Part shown: piece by piece, positions 8,241-17,269 of the stretch
Layout: every line of letters starts with the position of its first letter
Position numbering within the stretch: position 1 is the first letter of the stretch
Assembly: GCA_964451925.1 (NCBI GenBank)
Contig: CAYVKA010000003.1
Span: 1 to 64,000 of the forward strand
Source of the DNA: Nevskia sp964451925
Lineage (GTDB): Bacteria > Pseudomonadota > Gammaproteobacteria > Nevskiales > Nevskiaceae
Length of the DNA stretch: 64,000 nt
Direction: 5' to 3'
Made by a program: the position numbers and the translations under genes
The notes under the pieces: generated by a model
Databases searched by the model: none
What the model saw: only the letters and a program-made list of their open reading frames with translations
Told to the model about the DNA's origin: nothing

Positions 8241-8533
8241 CAGTGTTCATATGGGTGCGGGTGTCAGCGCTTTCGGCGCGGGGTTGCGGCGGACGTCGGG
8301 GCGGTCACTCGGCGGGTTTGCGCAGGCGTGCGGCTAAGCGCCGGCTTGGGCACTTTTCTGGATCAGTCGGGCGAGCATGTTCAGCGGTGGTTCGCAGGTT
8401 CTGGCTGGTCTACCAGACTTGGGATGCTGAGGCCAGCCGCCTTCGAACCTCGCCGAGATGCCCAAGCATTTCGGCGTCTTCATTCTAAAAAGGGTTTGAA
8501 AATTTCTCGGCGTCGATGAGTCGCAAATATTGC
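8241..8533. other. Intergenic, no supported gene
   Basis: No frame has a convincing protein. A minus-strand stretch ending at 8334 reads NMLARLIQKSAQAGA and may be a coding relic of unknown origin. Confidence 0.35.
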
Positions 8534-8866
8534 TTAATCTGAACCGCCCCGAACAACACGAAGATATGGGCCCAGCAGCTTTTTCAAACAGTGCTGGCAC
8601 AGGTATGCGGCGAGGGTGGAACCGTCGTCGAAGATTGAGCCGTACCCGCAGTATTGTTCGATATAAATGAACTCCTGAAATTCCCATTTTGATTTGGGAT
8701 CGGTATCCACCGACGGAGTCGCCACGTAACCGCAGCAGTCACACCGTCTGCTGATGGGCTGGCCGGTCGTTTCGCTCGCGACCTCATCCGATAGTGTTCG
8801 AGCAAGGTCGAGCAGTTGCTCCGCGGCATATTTGAGGCGGGTGACCTTCTCAGTCCCAATTGGCAT
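8534..8866 (-). CDS. Hypothetical zinc-ribbon protein
   Basis: About 110 residues from the ATG at 8866, which has GGAG seven bases upstream. CDCCGY near residue 41 and CQHCLKK near residue 90 are paired cysteine knuckles of a zinc ribbon; between them lies an aromatic-rich stretch (KWEFQEFIYIEQYCGYG). The N-terminal 35 residues look helical. No family recognised. Genes of this sort are common in integrated elements. Confidence 0.6.
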   Translation of the reverse strand: MPIGTEKVTRLKYAAEQLLDLARTLSDEVASETTGQPISRRCDCCGYVATPSVDTDPKSKWEFQEFIYIEQYCGYGSIFDDGSTLAAYLCQHCLKKLLGPYLRVVRGGSD

Positions 8867-8905
8867 AACATCTCCGCCACGCGCAGGTGCACCAGCAGCT
8901 AACAA

Positions 8906-9202
8906 TTACATACTGCCGGCGATAAAGTCATGCTGAATCATTAGCTTATTCTGCCATGCGACCCGCGACGCGCGGGCATTGTAGAGGCTCGACAGGATTG
9001 CCAGAAAATTCATTGTCCGCAGCTTCGTGATAGCATTTTTGCGCCAGGGTGCCAGCTTCGCTTTAGCACGATTAGGCCCTGGCGACTGCTCAAGATCCTC
9101 CACTCGTGGCCACCGCAAAGTGCTCCACGGGCAGATGGACCTGCCACATTGCGGACAGTATAGAGCCTGTGTAGAGCCTGTGTTGGCCCTGTATGTCGCC
9201 AT
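8906..9202 (-). CDS. Possible small CxxC protein, uncertain
   Basis: An open frame of about 98 codons whose N-terminal part contains YCPQCGRSICPW, a plausible zinc knuckle; the rest is basic and unlike known proteins. A short direct repeat (AGAGCCTGTGT twice, about 9165-9182) lies at its start. No good ribosome-binding site was seen. It may be a relic. Confidence 0.3.
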   Translation of the reverse strand: MATYRANTGSTQALYCPQCGRSICPWSTLRWPRVEDLEQSPGPNRAKAKLAPWRKNAITKLRTMNFLAILSSLYNARASRVAWQNKLMIQHDFIAGSM

Positions 9203-9254
9203 GGTGTGCACCTCGTCTCCTGCTGGGCCTAAAAGCCCGGCAGGTTAGGTCAGA

Positions 9255-9310
9255 ACACCCTGGTCAATTTTCAGTGAGCAGAACCCCGATTTCCTGGTCA
9301 TTTTCAACGC
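9255..9310. repeat. Possible IS21-family end relic
   Basis: Two direct copies of a TGGTCA(A)TTTTCA unit, at 9261-9273 and 9295-9307, separated by GTGAGCAGAACCCCGATTTC. This pattern resembles the multiple terminal binding sites at the ends of IS21-family elements. No istA or istB gene is present. Confidence 0.45.
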
Positions 9311-9357
9311 GCGCCAACAGCCCACATCATCCAGCGCTGAATTCGAGCCGTCCTCAA

Positions 9358-9720
9358 ATGAAAAGACGTGTCTACCTGATGGAGTTCAAAGGCCTGGATA
9401 CCGACGAGCGCTTCTATAAAGTCGGGGTCACCTTCAAATATCCGGCGGAGAGTCGATTCCCACAAGACGACCCTGTCCGCCGCCACTATTCCATCAAAGA
9501 AATACGGTCCAAGAGCCTCGCGCCGGATGCCGCAGAATCGCTGGAAACGCACCTCATAGTCGAGCGCGACGCACGTGGCTACAGCTATATGCCCCTCGTC
9601 ACATTCGACGGCGACGGTGAGTGCCTCGTACATCGGCAAGAGGCACTAGATTTCGTGATGGACTACCTTAACAAGAGTGCCTATGACCTTGAGGGTGAAT
9701 TCGGACGGCCTGCCTGGTAG
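9358..9720 (+). CDS. GIY-YIG/T5orf172-like small protein
   Basis: A 120-residue protein. YLMEFKGLDTDERFYKVGVT corresponds to the Y-L-x...F-Y-K-I-G pattern that opens GIY-YIG/T5orf172 nuclease-like domains, followed by an arginine region (AESRFPQDDPVRRHYSIKEI) and a glutamate-containing stretch (AESLETHLIVERD). The full catalytic set cannot be confirmed by eye. Small stand-alone members are common in phage and mobile DNA. The ATG at 9358 is the first in frame after the IS21-like relic. Confidence 0.5.
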   Translation: MKRRVYLMEFKGLDTDERFYKVGVTFKYPAESRFPQDDPVRRHYSIKEIRSKSLAPDAAESLETHLIVERDARGYSYMPLVTFDGDGECLVHRQEALDFVMDYLNKSAYDLEGEFGRPAW

Positions 9721-9841
9721 CACCGGGAACAGGCGGTTGCCTACGAGGTCCCGTGAAACGCCCACGCCTCATATGCTGTTATACATTCGGCTTTAGGAGG
9801 CAAGCCGCCGAGACCGCGCGAGGATGATTGTCCGATTACCA

Positions 9842-9860
9842 GCCCTTATCGTCGGTAGCG
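9842..9860. repeat. Dispersed intergenic repeat, divergent copy
   Basis: CCCTTATCGTCGGTAG is a one-mismatch version of the CCCTTATCGTGGGTAG core found at 21390 and 48882. It sits at the truncated end of the IS66 relic. Confidence 0.5.
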
Positions 9861-10196
9861 CGGGGCTAATGCTGGAAGGCGTGACCTACCAGGCTCCTGC
9901 ACAGCAACGGGCAGGAATGCGGCATCGGAGCCTCGACCGTAGCGCTGCCGCCACTTGAACACCAGATTGGCATTGACGTCGTGGCGGCGTGCCACCACCG
10001 ACACACAGGCGCCTGGCGCGTAGGTCTCCTCGACGATTTGCCGGCGCTCCGTTTCGCTGTAGCGACGCCGAGCCCCGGCATCAACTCCCTCTGTGACAAG
10101 CAACTGATCCTTCGATATGGGTGTCCGCCTCCGGCTTAGGTGGACACTTCGCGCATCCACCTCAGTGGACGCCAGCTTGGCCGGGCGCGCTGTCAC
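9846..10196 (-). pseudogene. IS66-family accessory protein TnpA, truncated
   Basis: N-terminal part of the helix-turn-helix accessory protein of IS66 elements: RRRYSETERRQIVEETYAPG, then VSVVARRHDVNANLVFKWRQ. After AAFLPVAVQEPG the frame reads unlike the family, and the usual C-terminal domain is missing. No tnpB or tnpC follows, so this is an IS fragment. The first 35 codons of the open frame precede the conserved part and are probably not translated in the native element. Confidence 0.75.
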
Positions 10197-10267
10197 ACGC
10201 CATGTGCTTGGGCTTACGCTTGCCTTAGATGTTCCGGCGGGATGCCTTACTAATATCCCAGAAAGCT

Positions 10268-10774
10268 CTACTTTTGAGTTGTACGCGATTCGGGGGCGCT
10301 TACGGCGCGGTCTGAATATTTGCTGAGAACGTCACTAATAATACGACGCCGTTCGGACGTTATCCCGTATCCAGATTCAGGGGCATGACCCTTCCCTTTG
10401 GTGTCGTCGGCAGACTTCTCAAGAGGTGTGCCGTCATCATGAGGATTTTCCAAGCGATACTTAACTACTGCCCGAATGAACTTATCACGATCGTACGCAT
10501 GCCCCGGAAAAAGCAGATCGCCCAGCACTTGTTCATGCTGAATATACTTCCCCCAAAAATAAAGTTCATTGTCGATATCTATCTCCTTGGTGATTAGTAC
10601 GATATCCGACTTTCCACCCCTAATTCTATTTATGTCGGAGTATGCGAGAAATGCTCTAAATGGCGCCATTCCGTCCCGAGAATATTCTGCCCCCATCTTG
10701 GCGCCGACATAAAATCCCCCAACGAGGCTAACAGTTGCTGTACCTAGTAAAATTAATATTCTGCGGACGCGCAT
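10268..10774 (-). CDS. Membrane-anchored hypothetical, possible Rhs partner
   Basis: A 168-residue protein with an N-terminal membrane segment (RRILILLGTATVSLVGGFYV) and a soluble, probably periplasmic remainder. It lies 22 bases downstream of the Rhs gene on the same strand, the usual place for the immunity gene of an Rhs effector. GC content is lower than in flanking genes (for example ATAATACGACGCC and AATATACTTCCCCC runs), as is common for variable Rhs tails and their partners. No family recognised; the immunity role is an inference from position. Confidence 0.6.
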   Translation of the reverse strand: MRVRRILILLGTATVSLVGGFYVGAKMGAEYSRDGMAPFRAFLAYSDINRIRGGKSDIVLITKEIDIDNELYFWGKYIQHEQVLGDLLFPGHAYDRDKFIRAVVKYRLENPHDDGTPLEKSADDTKGKGHAPESGYGITSERRRIISDVLSKYSDRAVSAPESRTTQK

Positions 10775-10796
10775 ATTGTGCTCTCCTTATGACTAT

Positions 10797-13223
10797 TTAA
10801 GCTGGACAATTTTGCGGCGATCCAGGGCTTGGTGGAAGATAGGATTGTGGGTCCGGTTCTGGTTTCTTGGGTGAATCAGGGACACATTGCGGTCCTGGAC
10901 CACCATCCGGCAGATACGTTCCGCATTCCGCGTTGCACTGGACAAGTTCATCTCCATCTTTAAAGGTATTTTTACAACACACTGAGTAGGCCAGACTTGA
11001 GCAGCTGCCGGTGGGCCCCAATGCGCAAACGTCCGGACTGGGCTTATATGGTATCGGCCACTTCGGAGGATTGGGCCTACCTGGGAAGTTTGGATTGTTC
11101 TGTGGACCAAAGCTTCCACGCTCGCCACCTCCCGTTTGCCCAGTATTGCCCGGATTTGTCGGCTCATCCAATAAGCCAAGGGGATCCGTCAGGCTAATCG
11201 GATTACTTCTAACGTATGCATAAGTATTGATACCGCCGCCCATCCCAATCGGATCACTCTGAGAATACCTCCCCGTCTTCGGCTCATAAGACCGTGCCAT
11301 ATTGTAGAACTGTCCCGACTCACTATCGTAATACTGGCCCGGGAAGCGAGGGGCATAGCTGAAACCATCAGAAAGCCCAAGCGGATTGTCGTTCTCCGCA
11401 TTGTCGCCGAACGCCAATGGATCCCAGTCCCAAACCGCATTGCCCGCGGCGTTGTCGATCTGGAGTGGCGCGTTGCGATAATCGGCATGCACAAAGTAAC
11501 TATTCCCACCGGCGACAATCGCCACTGGCATATCGCCCAGGTAGATCGTCTCCTGGATCGCTCCCGCTGTGGGTGAATACTCGCCGATCAGATGATGATT
11601 TTCGTCATAGGCGAAATAGCGGGTATCGATACCATTGGTGCGGGCGGCGCGTACCCCCATCGGGTCGTAGGCGTAGGTGGCGGCCGTCACCGTATTGGTT
11701 GAATTGCCAGCGGACGCTCCCAGTAGCCTGTTGCTGGCAGGGTCGATCACATAGTTGGTTTGCGCTCCGTTGACGGTCTGGCTTGTGCGATTGCCGCTGG
11801 CGTCGTAGGTGTAGGCGATATTGTTGTTGGGATCAGCGTAGCTTGTCAGCCGGTTCAGGGCATCGTAGCCATAGCCGCGAATACCGCTGAGCACGCTCTC
11901 GCCACCCGGGCTCCACTGGACGACTCGCGAGGAGCTGTCATACGTGATGCTCCCGAGCGGATCGGTCACGATGCGGCCGTCCAGGTCGAAAGAGCGCCCT
12001 GTGACTTCGTGGTTGGCCAGCGTCCAGGCATTGGGCCCACCAAAAGGCTGATAGGTAATGTTGGAAACCAGCGCAGCGTTGTTGAGTGTGAGCGAGACGA
12101 CTTTGCCGTTGGTCCAGGAGTAGCCGACCACAGCGCCCGAGGGTAGGGTCATCGACTGCAGGTTTCCAGTGCCTGAACTGTAGGTATAGGCAGTGATGTA
12201 GCTGTAGCCGCCGACGTTCTCGGCTTTCTGGAGGATGTGCCCATAAATATCGTATTGCCAGTCCAGCGATGTGTTGCTCTCGGTGTCCTGAGCGTGGGTC
12301 ATGCGCCCGATGCCCGCTCCATGAGCCGCATCATTCTGGTCCCGGGTGTAAGTAGCGGAGCTCCCATCGGCGCGGGAGAGCTGGGTCAGGCGTTTCAGGG
12401 CGTCGTAGCTATATCGGGTGGTGTGGCCGTTGGCATCCGTGCTGGAAATGACATTGCCGGCCTGGTCGTAGGTCTTGACCGTCATGCCAGTGTCTGGACT
12501 GACTAGACCAATGAGGTCACCGAAGCCGTCGTAGACATACTGGGTGACCAGGCCGCGCGGATCTGTAATGGAATTGAGATGGTTCAGTCCGTCGTAGCCA
12601 TAGCTTACGCTGTATTGGAGCGGCCCGGATTCCGAGATCAACCGGTTCAGGGCGTCGAATGCAAACGAATATTGGTTGTTGAGCGGGTCAGTTCGGCTGG
12701 TCTGGTTGTCGGTGCGGTCGTAGGTGTATCCGGTTGCTTCCCCGTTCGCGCCGATGCTGCTCAGCAGTCGGTTCAATTCGTCGAACGTAGCGCTGGACGC
12801 CTGCACCAGATTGCCGTTTACGTCGGTGACGCGAATTGCGGTAATCCCTCCCATCACGTTGCGGGTATAGTGGATTTGATTGCCAAATGCATCGGTGATC
12901 GACGAAAGCCGCCGTGCAGCGTCGTATTGATAGAGGTAGCTGGCTCCACTGGGTCTAACGATGGAAGTGACGTCGCCTACGGCGTCATAGCCTATGGACG
13001 TGACTTGTGGAGCGCTTCCGGGGTTAACTGTCACCTGCTTGACGCGTCCAACTGAGTCGTATGCAAAATCCGTTTCCAGGCCATTGGGGTCGACCACGGA
13101 CAGCGGCTGGCCTAAGCCGTTGACGGCAGTGATTTGCCTGACTTGCCCCAATGCATTTGTAACCGTCGACAAATAGCCACTGGCGTTATAAGTGAACGAG
13201 GTGGTCTGCGCCCCCTCTCCAGT
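10797..13223 (-). CDS. Rhs/YD-repeat protein, 5'-truncated
   Basis: About 790 codons of an Rhs protein made of YD repeats (for example YDSVGRVKQVTV, YDALNRLTSYADPNN). It ends in the conserved core YYDSESGQFYNMARSYEP, SDPIGMGGGINTYAYVRSNP, LTDPLGL. After DPLGL comes a 120-residue variable tip rich in proline, glycine and cysteine. Repeat sequence continues upstream of the first ATG (13172), reading AQTTSFTYNASGY, until an in-frame TGA at 13226-13224. Upstream of that no repeats remain, so the N-terminal half, including any secretion signal, has been lost. Full-length Rhs proteins are about 1,400 residues. It may be a silent cassette rather than a working effector. Confidence 0.85.
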   Translation of the reverse strand, partial: TGEGAQTTSFTYNASGYLSTVTNALGQVRQITAVNGLGQPLSVVDPNGLETDFAYDSVGRVKQVTVNPGSAPQVTSIGYDAVGDVTSIVRPSGASYLYQYDAARRLSSITDAFGNQIHYTRNVMGGITAIRVTDVNGNLVQASSATFDELNRLLSSIGANGEATGYTYDRTDNQTSRTDPLNNQYSFAFDALNRLISESGPLQYSVSYGYDGLNHLNSITDPRGLVTQYVYDGFGDLIGLVSPDTGMTVKTYDQAGNVISSTDANGHTTRYSYDALKRLTQLSRADGSSATYTRDQNDAAHGAGIGRMTHAQDTESNTSLDWQYDIYGHILQKAENVGGYSYITAYTYSSGTGNLQSMTLPSGAVVGYSWTNGKVVSLTLNNAALVSNITYQPFGGPNAWTLANHEVTGRSFDLDGRIVTDPLGSITYDSSSRVVQWSPGGESVLSGIRGYGYDALNRLTSYADPNNNIAYTYDASGNRTSQTVNGAQTNYVIDPASNRLLGASAGNSTNTVTAATYAYDPMGVRAARTNGIDTRYFAYDENHHLIGEYSPTAGAIQETIYLGDMPVAIVAGGNSYFVHADYRNAPLQIDNAAGNAVWDWDPLAFGDNAENDNPLGLSDGFSYAPRFPGQYYDSESGQFYNMARSYEPKTGRYSQSDPIGMGGGINTYAYVRSNPISLTDPLGLLDEPTNPGNTGQTGGGERGSFGPQNNPNFPGRPNPPKWPIPYKPSPDVCALGPTGSCSSLAYSVCCKNTFKDGDELVQCNAECGTYLPDGGPGPQCVPDSPKKPEPDPQSYLPPSPGSPQNCPA

Positions 13224-13531
13224 TCATCCGCTAGCCGAAGCGGCCTACTAACAAGTGTCGATGCCTGATAGGGCGGGTGGCGCAAGAAGAGTTGTCACAA
13301 GAATGATTCGCGATCACGACTGTGGGAGCATAAAGCTAATCTAGGGAGCGAAAAGTGATGTGATTCACGAAGTTAATGATTGGTTAGGCGAAATAGCTGC
13401 GAAGATGATAGGCAGATGTTGCTCCGTGACTGACAATCAACGTGCCGGGGCAGGGTAGAGTGGCCATGTCCAGAACCCACGCATACGTCTCCTGTACTTA
13501 GGGATAGGTCGTGGACATTAGGAGCTATAGA
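13224..13531. other. Intergenic, no supported gene
   Basis: About 300 bases of lower GC between the truncated Rhs gene and a small rightward ORF. No gene, RNA or clear repeat was seen apart from a small hairpin CCGCT-N6-AGCGG at about 13227-13242, next to the Rhs break point. Confidence 0.4.
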
Positions 13532-13756
13532 ATGCCGAATTACGCAAAAGATAGGGGCCCGCGTACTACGATTTGGCGAGAACGAGCCGGAAATACTGTA
13601 CTTGTTGAAACCATTCGAGGATTTCCGTTCGGTACACCGAAATTCGGTGAGGCACTTCAGATTCCAATCTACGGCATGACTAAATGTAGTGGCGTGCAGA
13701 CATCTGGCACAGGAATAAATGCAGAAATTATTGAAATCAGGCTCACCATCGCATAG
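13532..13756 (+). CDS. Small hypothetical ORF with strong ribosome-binding site
   Basis: A 74-codon frame (MPNYAKDRGPRTTIWRERAG at the start). The ATG at 13532 is preceded by AGGAG with seven-base spacing, the main reason for listing it. No motif or family was recognised and it stands alone. Confidence 0.35.
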   Translation: MPNYAKDRGPRTTIWRERAGNTVLVETIRGFPFGTPKFGEALQIPIYGMTKCSGVQTSGTGINAEIIEIRLTIA

Positions 13757-14128
13757 ATTGCGGCAAAGGGCTTCGTCAGTTCCGAATCCACGGACAAGGC
13801 GAACAGGGCGACAATCCGACCGTATAGTGGGTAGAGAATGGCTGGTACGTCGCCGCTATCGGCGGTAGGGGCAGGCTTGGACCTGCCGATACGCCGACGA
13901 CTTGGCCGCCGGCCGCCCGCAATTCGTGCTGAAGGACTGGACGCCACCCTTTGACTGCTTGCGACAAGGATCCCCGTTCGAGGATGCTCAAGCCGGAGGC
14001 GGGCCGTTCGAACTGGATTGACAATGTATACCAGAGAGACGACAACCAAGATGACGCCAGGCCCCTGACCTCGCTGCATGGCGACGATGCCGCTGAGGAC
14101 TCGCGCTACGGCACTACCTCTTGGGCGA
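13757..14128. other. Intergenic with repeat sequences
   Basis: No supported gene. It contains a divergent copy of the dispersed repeat (GACCGTATAGTGGGTAGAG, about 13818-13836) and a REP-like hairpin at 13870-13887 (GGCAGG-N6-CCTGCC within GGGGCAGGCTTGGACCTGCC). Confidence 0.5.
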
Positions 14129-17050
14129 TCACTGGGCTGCATATGTGATATGGACGTGAATGTCGCAGTCACCAACTTGCAGACGATCGTTGTCGGAGAG
14201 GAGTGCTCGGCTTGTTCGGCTGATTTGCATTCCGTTTAGTAACGTGCCGTTTGCCGTCGACAGGTCTTCAACTTCCACTTTGTCGCCAACCAAGAAAAAC
14301 GCCAAGTGCTGCCGGGATACGCCAAGGTCATCTAGCGGAAGTTCAACGGCACTGGCACCGCGGCCCATTGTGATGGGGGATCCGGGGACTAGCGCAAACT
14401 TTGTTGGTGATCCCGTTAGGCTGGAATTGCTCCACATGCAGAGCTTTCTTGCTAAATCGAATAGCAAATGCTTTTGGCTGTCGCCCTCCAACTTGGTCAA
14501 TTGTGAGAATGCGTGGTCCTGATCAGATACATTGCGCGAATACAGAAGCCGCACGGCATTCTCATAAGACTCACTCGAGTCGATCGAAGCAGATGCCTTG
14601 TGCTCTAACTCAGCCGCTGAGGGTTCTCGCCGAGGGCCAATCGCGGTGTCTTCGGTGCTATCCGACGTCGATCGATGCGTTATTTGCGCCATCAACGCAT
14701 TGATCACGGAGGCCGCGTCAGGGTCTGACATTGCTTGTATCGCGCGGCCGAACTCCGCCATAGATTGAAATCGATCTCCAGGATTTGTAGCAAGGGCAAT
14801 TTGCAGTACCTGCTCAAGCGCATCGGGAACGTCAACAAATGTCGAAAAATGACCGGGATCGACTTCGGCGTCTCTCGAGGTCTTTGAGGGAGTTGGTGAG
14901 ATTGGCTTATATCCTGTGAGCATTTCAAATAGCACGACGCCCAGTGCAAAGATGTCGGCTCGCTCATCAAAAGAATCTGAAGTCAACTGCTCGGGCGCAA
15001 TATAGCCTGGAGTACCAACCACCAATGTTGAATTGCTTGCACGGCCATCGCGTACTGGAACGGCGATGCCCAAATCGATTACTTTCACATCATTATCTTT
15101 GCCCAAGTAAATATTCGATGGCTTTATGTCGAGACGAATTAGACGTTGGCTGTGAATATACCCGCAGATGCGAGAAAGTTCCAAGGCAATTGAACATGCC
15201 TGCAACTGAGTTAACGTCTTAACTGAATCGAGCACATCACGAAGTGAAAAGCCCTCCAACAAATCCATAATCAGATAGGGTTGGCCCTGATCCTCACCGA
15301 AATCATGCAGTCGTAGCAGGCCCGGATGTTGGAGTCGTCGCATATTCGCGATCTCCTGGTCGAACATATCCCTTGGAACTGCAGACATACTCAAAGATAA
15401 CGCTCGAAGAGTTTTTGCAGCAAGCGTTCTGCCTTGCGGATCACAGACCTCGTAGACATCGGAGAAACCTCCTTCGGCGATCTTGCGCACGATGCGGTAT
15501 ACACCTATGTACTCGCGTGCACCTGTCTTCCCAGATGTGGCCTCTTTCTCGGGGACTCCTTGAAATGCCAAATGTACCCAAGGAGATAGTTGATACGAAA
15601 CGGCCTCGTTCGCCACAAGTCGTTGCTCTCGATCTGAGCGCTGTATAAATGCGCGGCGTAGCAACAGCATGATCGCCCGTTTGGCTATGTGGTCAGAGAA
15701 GCCGAGTTCAGTAGTGGCACCAAGATTCAGCGCTCTTACGGCGGCAGCCAGGTGGTCTGCGCTAAAGGACCTCTCTGCTTGGCTAAAAACCCAGTCCATT
15801 GTGTAATAGAGACAGAGTCGATACCGGTCTAGCGTGGCCAAGTCATGAATTCCATGAGCTTGTCCAAACAGTTCGTCGTATTGAATAGTGTTTTGTGCCT
15901 TCGCAAATACCTCCATATAGCGGCGGCGCTTGTAGTCGAGATGCAAGACTGGAAGTCTATGTTCCCAAACAACGTGCTTGTTTAGCTCGCGCCATGCTCG
16001 GCGCGGAACTCCACGGCTCTTATAGCGAAGATATCCCAGCAACGTGTCTCTGCTTAAAAATGGCGATTCCGAGTCAGACGCTATGCAGAGATTAAAAATG
16101 TCACTCTGCTCATCCCACAAGCATGGAAGATAAAGGTCGTGTGAGAAGATGCTCTCGTAGATGCTGTCTCCTCTGGCAGCATCATTGTGCATTCGGGCAT
16201 CCGTTTCCTTTCCGCCTATAAAAACATAGGAGAATCCGCTGGAAGTAAATATTGTCTTTAACGAATGAAGAATTGGGTCAAGAGGTGACTGGCCGTCCTC
16301 ATTTGATAGGTCGTGCTTGTCAAGTTCGTCAAACACGAATACCACCTTAATCTGTGACGCGTGGCGCTTTCTAAATGGGAAGGTCGGGAAGCGATGACGA
16401 AGAAATTGCTTGGAGAGACGATTTGAGAAGCTCAACAGATCGAACTCGGCCGCTTTCTCATCGTAGGGCAAGTATTTTAAGAGTTCCTCGTCACTTCGAG
16501 AGCGCTTATAGGAACTCGACATCTTCCCCAAGAATTCAATTCCTAGCCAAGGCGCCTTTCCGAATCCAGCTTCTCCAGTGCGCCCTGATTCTTCAGTCCT
16601 AACGCTTCGTGCGGAAATCTCAAATGATGTTCGCATGAATGCTTTTTTTAAGTCTGCCTGGAGCTCCTTGTCTAAGCGTCCAATGAGTTTCAAGTCGTTT
16701 AGACGAAGATACAGATGCCGAATTAGGTGGTGAAGAAGTTGAAGTGGTTCAAGAGGTCGGGCCAAGCTTATCCAGACGTCAACCAACTCTACGTCTGAAT
16801 AGTGCTGATAAGACTGCCTGGCGGATCGAATCAGTTGGATAGCTAGTTGAACGTAGGTGGTCTTTCCGACGCCCCGAAGCCCGCTTATCAATATGGCGCC
16901 ACCTCGAGACATCATTATTTTGTCGGCCAGCTCCCGCGCAAGACGATGTCGGCCCACAACCCAAGTGTCGGTTAGCTGTCCCGTAATAGGTTCATGCACA
17001 TATCGGAAGTCCTTCCGAATAGAAAAACGGTCTGTTTCATTGTCTATCAT
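14129..17050 (-). CDS. P-loop ATPase - Ser/Thr kinase - FHA fusion protein
   Basis: A 973-residue protein with three parts. Residues about 30-460: AAA/STAND-like ATPase with Walker A GLRGVGKTT (57-65) and Walker B VVFVFDELDKHD (236-247). Residues 516-775: Hanks-type kinase with glycine loop IAEGGFSDV (524-532), K546 in LAAKTL, catalytic RLDIKPSN (D641, K643, N646), DLG (659-661) and GTPGYIAPEQ; it should be active. Residues 885-970: FHA domain with GRG (896-898), SRQH (912-915) and NGT, which binds phosphothreonine. No membrane segment, so cytoplasmic. I infer that the ATPase senses a signal and controls the kinase, with FHA recruiting phosphorylated targets or itself. The GC content and codon use are lower than in the neighbouring SNF2 gene, suggesting transfer. 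It stands alone between an Rhs relic and the helicase gene; a defence role is plausible but unproven. Confidence 0.85.
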   Translation of the reverse strand: MIDNETDRFSIRKDFRYVHEPITGQLTDTWVVGRHRLARELADKIMMSRGGAILISGLRGVGKTTYVQLAIQLIRSARQSYQHYSDVELVDVWISLARPLEPLQLLHHLIRHLYLRLNDLKLIGRLDKELQADLKKAFMRTSFEISARSVRTEESGRTGEAGFGKAPWLGIEFLGKMSSSYKRSRSDEELLKYLPYDEKAAEFDLLSFSNRLSKQFLRHRFPTFPFRKRHASQIKVVFVFDELDKHDLSNEDGQSPLDPILHSLKTIFTSSGFSYVFIGGKETDARMHNDAARGDSIYESIFSHDLYLPCLWDEQSDIFNLCIASDSESPFLSRDTLLGYLRYKSRGVPRRAWRELNKHVVWEHRLPVLHLDYKRRRYMEVFAKAQNTIQYDELFGQAHGIHDLATLDRYRLCLYYTMDWVFSQAERSFSADHLAAAVRALNLGATTELGFSDHIAKRAIMLLLRRAFIQRSDREQRLVANEAVSYQLSPWVHLAFQGVPEKEATSGKTGAREYIGVYRIVRKIAEGGFSDVYEVCDPQGRTLAAKTLRALSLSMSAVPRDMFDQEIANMRRLQHPGLLRLHDFGEDQGQPYLIMDLLEGFSLRDVLDSVKTLTQLQACSIALELSRICGYIHSQRLIRLDIKPSNIYLGKDNDVKVIDLGIAVPVRDGRASNSTLVVGTPGYIAPEQLTSDSFDERADIFALGVVLFEMLTGYKPISPTPSKTSRDAEVDPGHFSTFVDVPDALEQVLQIALATNPGDRFQSMAEFGRAIQAMSDPDAASVINALMAQITHRSTSDSTEDTAIGPRREPSAAELEHKASASIDSSESYENAVRLLYSRNVSDQDHAFSQLTKLEGDSQKHLLFDLARKLCMWSNSSLTGSPTKFALVPGSPITMGRGASAVELPLDDLGVSRQHLAFFLVGDKVEVEDLSTANGTLLNGMQISRTSRALLSDNDRLQVGDCDIHVHITYAAQ

Positions 17051-17269
17051 GCGATGTATCCTGCGTGCCGAAGTAGCTTACGCATAAGGTCGAAGCTGTA
17101 GCGCCCAGGTTTTGCGCGTGGCTGCATCCTGGCCAAGTCTACGATGCCATGCTTGCCGGGGAGACGGCGTCGCGGTCATTCTACGACTTAGTGCAAAATA
17201 GCCCCCGTGCAATAGATCGCCGCCGCACACGGTTAGGCGCATGCCGGCACGCACCTATACCGAGTCCCC

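Noticed and set aside
13669..14175. A 168-codon minus-strand frame downstream of the kinase-ATPase gene
   Set aside because: It runs through two repeat sequences, has no ribosome-binding site and no motif, and overlaps the last codons of the real gene.
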